From Pelargonium nanum (lineage: Eukaryota > Streptophyta > Magnoliopsida > Geraniales > Geraniaceae), in assembly GCA_036897485.1 (NCBI GenBank), contig JAYMTF010000113.1, positions 1 through 52,693 of the forward strand: a stretch of DNA of 52,693 nt, in the 5' to 3' direction. This document shows, one piece after another, positions 46,539 to 52,693 of the stretch (its first letter is position 1; every line of letters begins with the position of its first letter). Under the pieces are notes generated by a model that worked only from the letters and a program-made list of their open reading frames with translations, did no database searches and had not been told where the DNA came from. The position numbers were made by a program, and so were the translations under genes.

Positions 46539-49500
46539 ATGGAGGTTTCATCATCTTCTTCACCTCTCTCAATCCACTCCAGGTGGGGTCTTTCTCCGCC
46601 GATGACCCGACCCGTGGCTTGTCGAGTTCAATCAAGAATCTTCCGGAGCTCGGTCTGCCGGAAAGCCCTCTCCTTTTACCCGATTCATCCTTTTCTCTCC
46701 TCCGATTCTGCTTCCACCAGCTCCAATTCGTTTCTAAATTCCAATTCGCGAAAAGGGTCTTCGCGGGCTATCCGGAGGAGGCGGTTCGTTCCCGTTTCGG
46801 CGGTTTTCGAGCGGTTCACCGAGCGAGCGATCAAGGCGGTGATGTTTTCGCAGAGGGAGGCTCGAGCTTTAGGGAGGGACATGGTGTTTACGCAACATTT
46901 GTTGCTGGGCTTGGTCGCGGAGGATCGGGACCCGAAAGGGTTTCTTGGGTCTGGGATCACTATTGAGAAGGCTCGTGAAGCTGTGGCCAGTATTTGGCAA
47001 GCTGAGGATGGCGGTGACGATGGTGCTTCGGTTTCATCATCTGGAAATGAAGCCTCAGTCGCATCCTCCTCCGATGTGCCTTTTTCGATCAGCACGAAGC
47101 GAGTTTTTGAGGCTGCAGTTGAGTATTCAAGGTCCATGGGGTATAAGTTCATTGCTCCGGAGCATATTTCCATTGGACTATTCACTGTTGATGATGGGAG
47201 TGCTACAAGAGTGCTCAAGAGGTACTTCAAATTTGTTGTCTCCTAATATTTTTTTTTTTTTTTTTTTTTTGTACTTTATGATTTGGAGATGAGCTGATAT
47301 AATTTTCTTGCCTTGCATGTGCTAGAAATGTGTTACTTAGAGATTGTTGTAAAGTGCATTTTACCTTGGAAGTTGGAAATAATGATCATGTGGAATATGA
47401 TTTGTCTGATTAGTCCATCATTCTCAGAAGATCCTTAGTTTTCTCATGAATTGTGTGACCTGAGAGTTCAGTGCATCTGCTTGGAAGATGTTGGCATTAG
47501 CATTTGTTTTTCTGCTTTGGACACAGTTGACTTTTTTCATAGCTGGATAACAGTTTTGGTTGTTACTCCTGCAAGCTCTGTTTTTTTTTCCTTTTCTTTT
47601 CTTTTTGCATGCAATGATTTCATAATGCACTTAACAAGTTTCCCTTATATATTTATTTTTTCTGATTGGTTAGGTGGCTGCCAATCTTTCTTATAAATCT
47701 GACATCTACTTTACAAGTTGTTTTCAATTGTTGTGATTTTTTGTGATTCAGAGTAAAGATGCGGAATTTGCTATTAATCAGGTTTATATTAATATGTTTC
47801 AGGTTAGGTGTAAATGTAGATCTCTTGGCAGCTGCAGCAGTGATCCGGCTTGAAGGGGAGCTCGCCAAAGATGGTCGAGAACCATCTGTAGCATCCAAAG
47901 GGAAGCCTGAAAAAAAGATTTTTGGGAAAACTGCTAGTACGAGATCCTCTAAAAAATCAAGTGGTTAGAAGTTAAACTGCTCGTGTTTGTTTCTTTAGTT
48001 CATTGATTATGTAAATTGTAGGGTAACCCTTCTAATTGGACTTCACTTATCAGAAGAAAGTGCTTTGGATAAATTCTGTATGGATCTTACTGCTCGAGCT
48101 AGTGAAGGACGTATTGACCCTGTTATTGGCCGAGAAACTGAAATTCAGAGAATTACCCAGATACTTTGTCGGAAATCAAAAAATAACCCAATTCTGCTTG
48201 GTGAAAGTGGTGTTGGGAAAACAGCCATTGCTGAAGGGTTAGCAATTAGTATTTCACAAGCAGAAGTCCCTGCTTTTCTCTTGGTATGTTTTGCTTCTGT
48301 TCTTTAATATGCTTTTACTTTTGTACTTAAGTTCCTTTCTCTCATCAATATGCAAATTGTTATAAATAAGAAAGATTTTCTTTCACAATCACAAATTTGA
48401 TTAGCCTCATTGTTCCATGTGTAGACAAAGCGTGTGATGTCCTTGGATATAGGACAATTAATGGCTGGTGCAAAGGAGAGGGGAGAATTGGAGGCACGCG
48501 TTACTTCATTAATTAAGGAAGTAATAGAATCAGGTGAATGTGTTTTTAAGTTACTTGTGAGACTAGAAGCAATTACATTATTGCTCATTTTCAGTATGCT
48601 TACATTACAGGTAATGTCATTCTTTTCATCGATGAAGTACATACACTTGTTGGATCTGGCACAGTTGGGCGAGGAAATAAGGGTTCTGGGCTTGACATTT
48701 CTAATCTATTGAAGCCAGCACTTGGGAGGGGTCAATTACAGGTGCTTTTGTTTCTCATAATTTAAAATGATCTTGAAGCATTGCATTTACAGATTTCTAA
48801 TCAAACTAAATTTGCGATTTCTCACACCCATATAATCAACCAGCTGACCATATTCATTATTTTAATGGAATACCTCAAACTCACTATTATTTCTTCTGTC
48901 TTTTTTTTTTTCAAAGAAGTCTTTCTTTTTTTCAAAAAAAAGAAAGGATGTTTAGCTTGTGTAGCTAATTACTAGCTGCAACTAATCCATGAATGTGTAA
49001 AATGGAGGAGCGATTTGACCCAATATGGTGCACAAAGGAATAGTTAGAGACACAACTACCAATGACTAAATACTGAGAGCTAGTGAATGACCATCACTTT
49101 ATAAATCCATGTGAAGTAACTTTAGGTTTTGTTTCTTTTTTAGTTTATTTATTTGTTTTGTTTTGTGTGTGAGTGCGCACGCGCACGAGCATTGTGTGTT
49201 TAGTCTTCTTTCTCAATTTATTAAAGAAAATAGCATTAAATTCACATTTTATAGAATTAAGTTTTTTTTTTTCTTTTTTCTGTAATCCATGCATTAACAT
49301 TCATTTCTAAGTCAAATGAATTCTACCATAATGAATTTAATTCTATCAAGTATTGGTTATTTGGTCCCATATGAGCCTATGTTTTTTATTGGTCGACAGC
49401 GATGAATTTCAAAAATCCTGTCTTTGATCTTCTTAACCAGTTAAAGAAGACTTATTTTCACATGCAATATTGACTGCAAAAAGTAGGGTCTGATCTTCCT

Positions 49501-52280
49501 CCTATAAAGGCATTCTCTTGCTTGAGTTATACCACTGTGTGAGTCGTGCCACCTGAAAGATGTATAGATGTTCTGTTCTAACGTGAATCCATTGTAATAC
49601 TCCTTTTTATGGTTATTCTTATTTGGGTGTTTCCTTTAAGCTATCTTTTTAAAACAATGTGTTTCGACGTCTCGTACTAAATGATGTTTGCTTCTTGATC
49701 AAGTCTTTTGTATGCATTTAAGTTGTATAGGTGCGCTAACATCCTATTAATTGCAGTGTATTGCGGCCACAACATTAGATGAGTACAGGTCACATTTTGA
49801 AAAGGATAAAGCATTAGCTAGAAGATTCCAACCCGTGTCAATCAATGAGCCAAGCGAGGTTGTTTTCTATATGTATATTCATATTAAATGTTTAAGTAAT
49901 CAGGAATTCATTATGCTTACTTCCGAATTATGTTATAATAAAAATAGGAGGATGCAATTCAGATACTATTGGGTTTGCGTGAGAAATATGAGGCCCATCA
50001 CCACTGTGAATACTCACTGGAAGCCATAAATGCTGCTGTGCACCTATCAGCAAGATATATTTCTGATAGGTATCTTCCGGACAAGGCTATTGATCTCCTT
50101 GATGAGGCAGGAAGTAGAGCTCGTATTGAAGCCCACAGGAGAAAGAAGGAGCAGCAAACTTTTATACTTTCAAAATCACCAGACGATTATTGGCATGAAA
50201 TTAGAGCTGTTCAGGCTATGCACGATGTGGTAATGATAAAATTCCTAATCCCTATATGTGTGTTCCCATATACACATGTTTTATGATATGCTAATAGTCT
50301 CTAATACAAGCAGGTCATCACAAGTAGACTAAAATTTGACGATGGTGAATCTAGCATGGACGGTACTGACGAACTCATTGTAGAATCCGCTTCGCCTTCC
50401 ACATCAGATGATGAGTATGTTTTTTCTGCTCCTTATGAATCATAAAAGGTTGTCTGCTTTTCTAGGGCTATGTTTTTCACAGAATTTTCTCCTGTGACTT
50501 CTTTCAGATCGATAGTGGTGGGTCCTGAGGATATTGCAGCGGTTGCTTCACTTTGGTCAGGAATCCCTGTTCAACAGCTCACAGCTGATGAAAGAACGCA
50601 TCTTATAGATCTTGAAGAGCAGCTTAGAAAGCGAGTTGCTGGTCAAGATGAAGCAGTTACTGCCATTGCTCGGGCTGTTAGGAGATCACGAGTTGGCCTG
50701 AAGGATCCTGACAGACCTATAGCAGCTATGCTCTTTTGTGGCCCAACTGGGGTTGGCAAAACTGAATTAACAAAAGCTTTGGCAGCATCCTATTTTGGAT
50801 CGGTAAGATAGACTACTTTTATAGAATTATCCTCATAAACAGCAGTTAATTTGATAAAGAATCAAGTAAAAAACCTAAGCAAGATATATTTTCTTTAATT
50901 TTCTAAATCAAGTTATTATTGAAAATGAATGTTGATTTTGGGAATTTCTGGCCTTAAATGAAAAAACTTTCTTATTTAATTCTTTAGATGGAGGGCCTCA
51001 TCTAGGGACAGTTCTAAAAGGTTACTCCAACAGAAATTTTATTTGTGCACTCTAATTTTTATTTTATGTATATAAAAGATTAGTCGTAACTTCAAATGGT
51101 GATTTGATGGTGGACATCTATTGTTGGGTGATTTCAATTTCGCAAAGCTCTCTGAGATAAATCTATTTGAGGAAATATAAGTACCATTTCTTCACTTTGT
51201 TTTTACTTGATGCCATTAGCTAGTTTATCAAGTCCTTGGAAATTTGAGATATTAATATCCTTTCTATTGATTCAGGAAGAAGCCATGATTAGATTCGACA
51301 TGAGTGAATTCATGGAGCGGCATACAGTAAGCAAGTTAATAGGATCACCCCCAGGTTACGTTGGCTACGAAGAGGGAGGCATGCTTACAGAAGCTATTAG
51401 AAGACGGCCTTTTACAGTCGTATTGCTTGATGAAATAGAGAAAGCACATCCAGATATATTTAATATCCTCCTCCAAGTGTTTGAAGATGGCCACCTTACC
51501 GACTCTCAGGTTTGTGCCCATTGTCATAGAGTTATTCACAATATTCGAATTCAGAAGCTTGTATGTTTGCGATATAGTATTTTCTTCTCTGCGGAGAACG
51601 GTCTTTGACTATATAGTATTTTCACCTTCCTCGGTTTAATAGGGACGGAGAGTGTCGTTCAAAAATGCATTAATAGTGATGACTTCCAATGTGGGTTCTG
51701 CTGCCATCATAAAAGGCGGCGAAGGTCGCATCTCCCTTGGTTTCTTACTAGAAGAGACTGTACAGAAAGAGGAGTCAAATTCATACACTCAAATGAGAGC
51801 ATTGGTAATGGAAAAACTAAAGGCATATTTTCGTCCCGAGCTACTCAACAGATTAGATGAAGTGGTTGTGTTCCACCCCCTCGACAAGTCTCAGGTTTGT
51901 CAACTTCCAGTTTCTTGCTAATTTTAGACTTTGAAGTAGTGGTGAACTCACATCATGTACTATTTGTAATATTTGTTCAGATGCTGGTGATATTAAATAT
52001 GATGCTGCAAGAGGTGAAGGGAAGGCTGATATCCATGGGAGTTGGTTTGGAGGTATCGGATGCAGTGAAAGAGCTGGTATGCGAGCAAGGCTACGACAAG
52101 GCTTATGGAGCTCGGCCTCTGAGGAGGGCAGTGACACAACTGATTGAAGATCCGTTGAGCGAGACATTCCTCGCCGGAGGTTTGAAGCCGGGAGACACTG
52201 CCTACATTGATTTGGATGCTTCAGGAAAACCATTTGTGAATAACAGATCAGATAATAAGAGTGTGCATGCACTTGTCTGA
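46539..52280 (+). CDS. CLPD: Chloroplast Hsp100 chaperone ClpD (ERD1)
   Basis: Stromal AAA+ unfoldase that works with the ClpP/R protease; ERD1 is drought- and senescence-induced in Arabidopsis. Exons 46539-47221, 47803-47963, 48054-48283, 48425-48533, 48611-48741, 49757-49858, 49948-50229, 50314-50414, 50508-50802, 51276-51509, 51643-51894 and 51981-52280 join to exactly 960 codons (959 residues). Residues 1 to about 85 are Ser/Arg-rich, a plastid transit peptide. A Clp-N domain follows ([20 protein letters not shown]). AAA-1 has Walker A GESGVGKT (331-338) and Walker [13 protein letters not shown]-2 has GPTGVGKTE (678-686) and [15 protein letters not shown] after GEGRI could be the ClpP-contacting loop. 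The linker and SVVGP-type region match ClpD rather than ClpC ([20 protein letters not shown]). The intron at 48742-49756 is the longest. Confidence 0.97.
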
Positions 52281-52562
52281 TACATCATCCTCCATTTTGT
52301 AGTTAGTTAATCCCATAAATATCACCACTTGTCTCTGAATGGCAACATCCATCCTGTAGTTAATACAATACACTTTCGTGTAATCGTAAATATACGTATA
52401 TATAGCTGTATATAATATACAAGATCTGTTGATGCGTCTCGCTGATCCGGAGTCAACAAAACACTTGGAACAAAAACTATGGTGAACATAGGAGTATTGT
52501 AAATGTCTCACATTTAGACTTTTTTGGTGTGGGCTTAGACTTTTATACCAAATTGTATAAAA
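52281..52562 (+). other. ClpD 3' flank
   Basis: 3' UTR and flank of ClpD. The minus-strand ORF 52248-52595 has no domain and overlaps the ClpD end. Confidence 0.5.
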
Positions 52563-52693
52563 ATATATGGAAAAAGTGCCAAAACAGTCCCTCACCTATC
52601 CGAAACGTGCCATTTTCGTCCCTAAACTATCAAACGTGCGGAGTAGTCCAAAGGTTGACCGAACGAGCCAAATTAGTCCAAACGATTTCAAAA
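52563..52693. repeat. Edge of a dispersed transposon-like element
   Basis: Phrases GTGCCAAAACAGTCCCTCAC, GCCATTTTCGTCCCTAAACT and CCAAATTAGTCC are of the kind that recur at the ends of dispersed plant DNA-transposon families. Only one end is in the window, so family and length cannot be given. Confidence 0.35.

Noticed and set aside
46685-47230. 181-residue minus-strand ORF
   Set aside because: It is an antisense shadow of ClpD exon 1, where codon bias keeps the opposite strand open; no domain.
1-52693. tRNA, rRNA, CRISPR or bacterial-type operon signals
   Set aside because: None seen by eye; repeats present are transposon relics, tandem duplications and microsatellites typical of plant nuclear DNA. 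A tRNAscan run would settle small RNA genes.

Overview
The window is nuclear DNA from a flowering plant, most likely a eudicot. The genes have many short exons with GT-AG introns, the spacers are AT-rich, and the products are plant-specific or plant-type (chloroplast ClpD, respiratory burst oxidases, a germin-like protein, an NLR-type NB-ARC domain). I cannot name the species.

Layout, left to right: (1) a Tudor-SN nuclease gene on the minus strand, its 3' end cut by the window start; (2) a spacer with a long-terminal-repeat-like island and a fragment of a DNA-transposon family; (3) an amidase-signature gene, minus strand; (4) a repeat-rich spacer with two more repeat-like islands; (5) IPK2 inositol polyphosphate multikinase, plus; (6) a germin-like protein, plus; (7) a 13-exon, 651-codon gene of unassigned function whose architecture recalls animal M1AP (meiosis 1-associated protein), plus; (8) a 12-exon gene encoding a CC-NB-ARC segment fused in frame to an NADPH oxidase (RBOH), plus; (9) an ordinary RBOH gene, minus strand, tail to tail with the fusion; (10) a spacer with a decayed LINE RNase H; (11) the chloroplast Hsp100/ClpD gene, plus. 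I joined exons by hand. The models for genes 7, 8, 9 and 11 close exactly in frame from ATG to stop, and so does the part of gene 1 that is present.

The main finding is gene 8. In the neighbouring RBOH paralogue, exon 1 encodes the usual N-terminal regulatory region. In the fusion gene the same exon, with the same splice phase at its end, instead encodes a Rx-like coiled-coil remnant and an NB-ARC domain through the GLPL motif, then runs straight into the conserved RBOH segment just before the EF-hands. All downstream RBOH exons are intact. The NB-ARC has altered nucleotide-binding residues (P-loop GKN, Walker B ND) and the oxidase has changes in its FAD and NADPH motifs, so it may be a repurposed switch or decoy rather than a normal enzyme. 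An unexpected 793-bp Mutator-type element with a perfect 9-bp target duplication sits in its third intron.

Gene order matches what I recall of Arabidopsis At5g07350-At5g07390 (TSN1, amidase, IPK2a, an uncharacterised gene, RBOHA) and At5g51060-At5g51070 (RBOHC, ERD1/CLPD). This looks like an ancestral block, with the NB-ARC fusion as a local novelty. The genes are otherwise functionally unrelated: RNA metabolism, amide hydrolysis, inositol phosphates, apoplastic cupin, possible meiosis factor, ROS production, plastid proteostasis.
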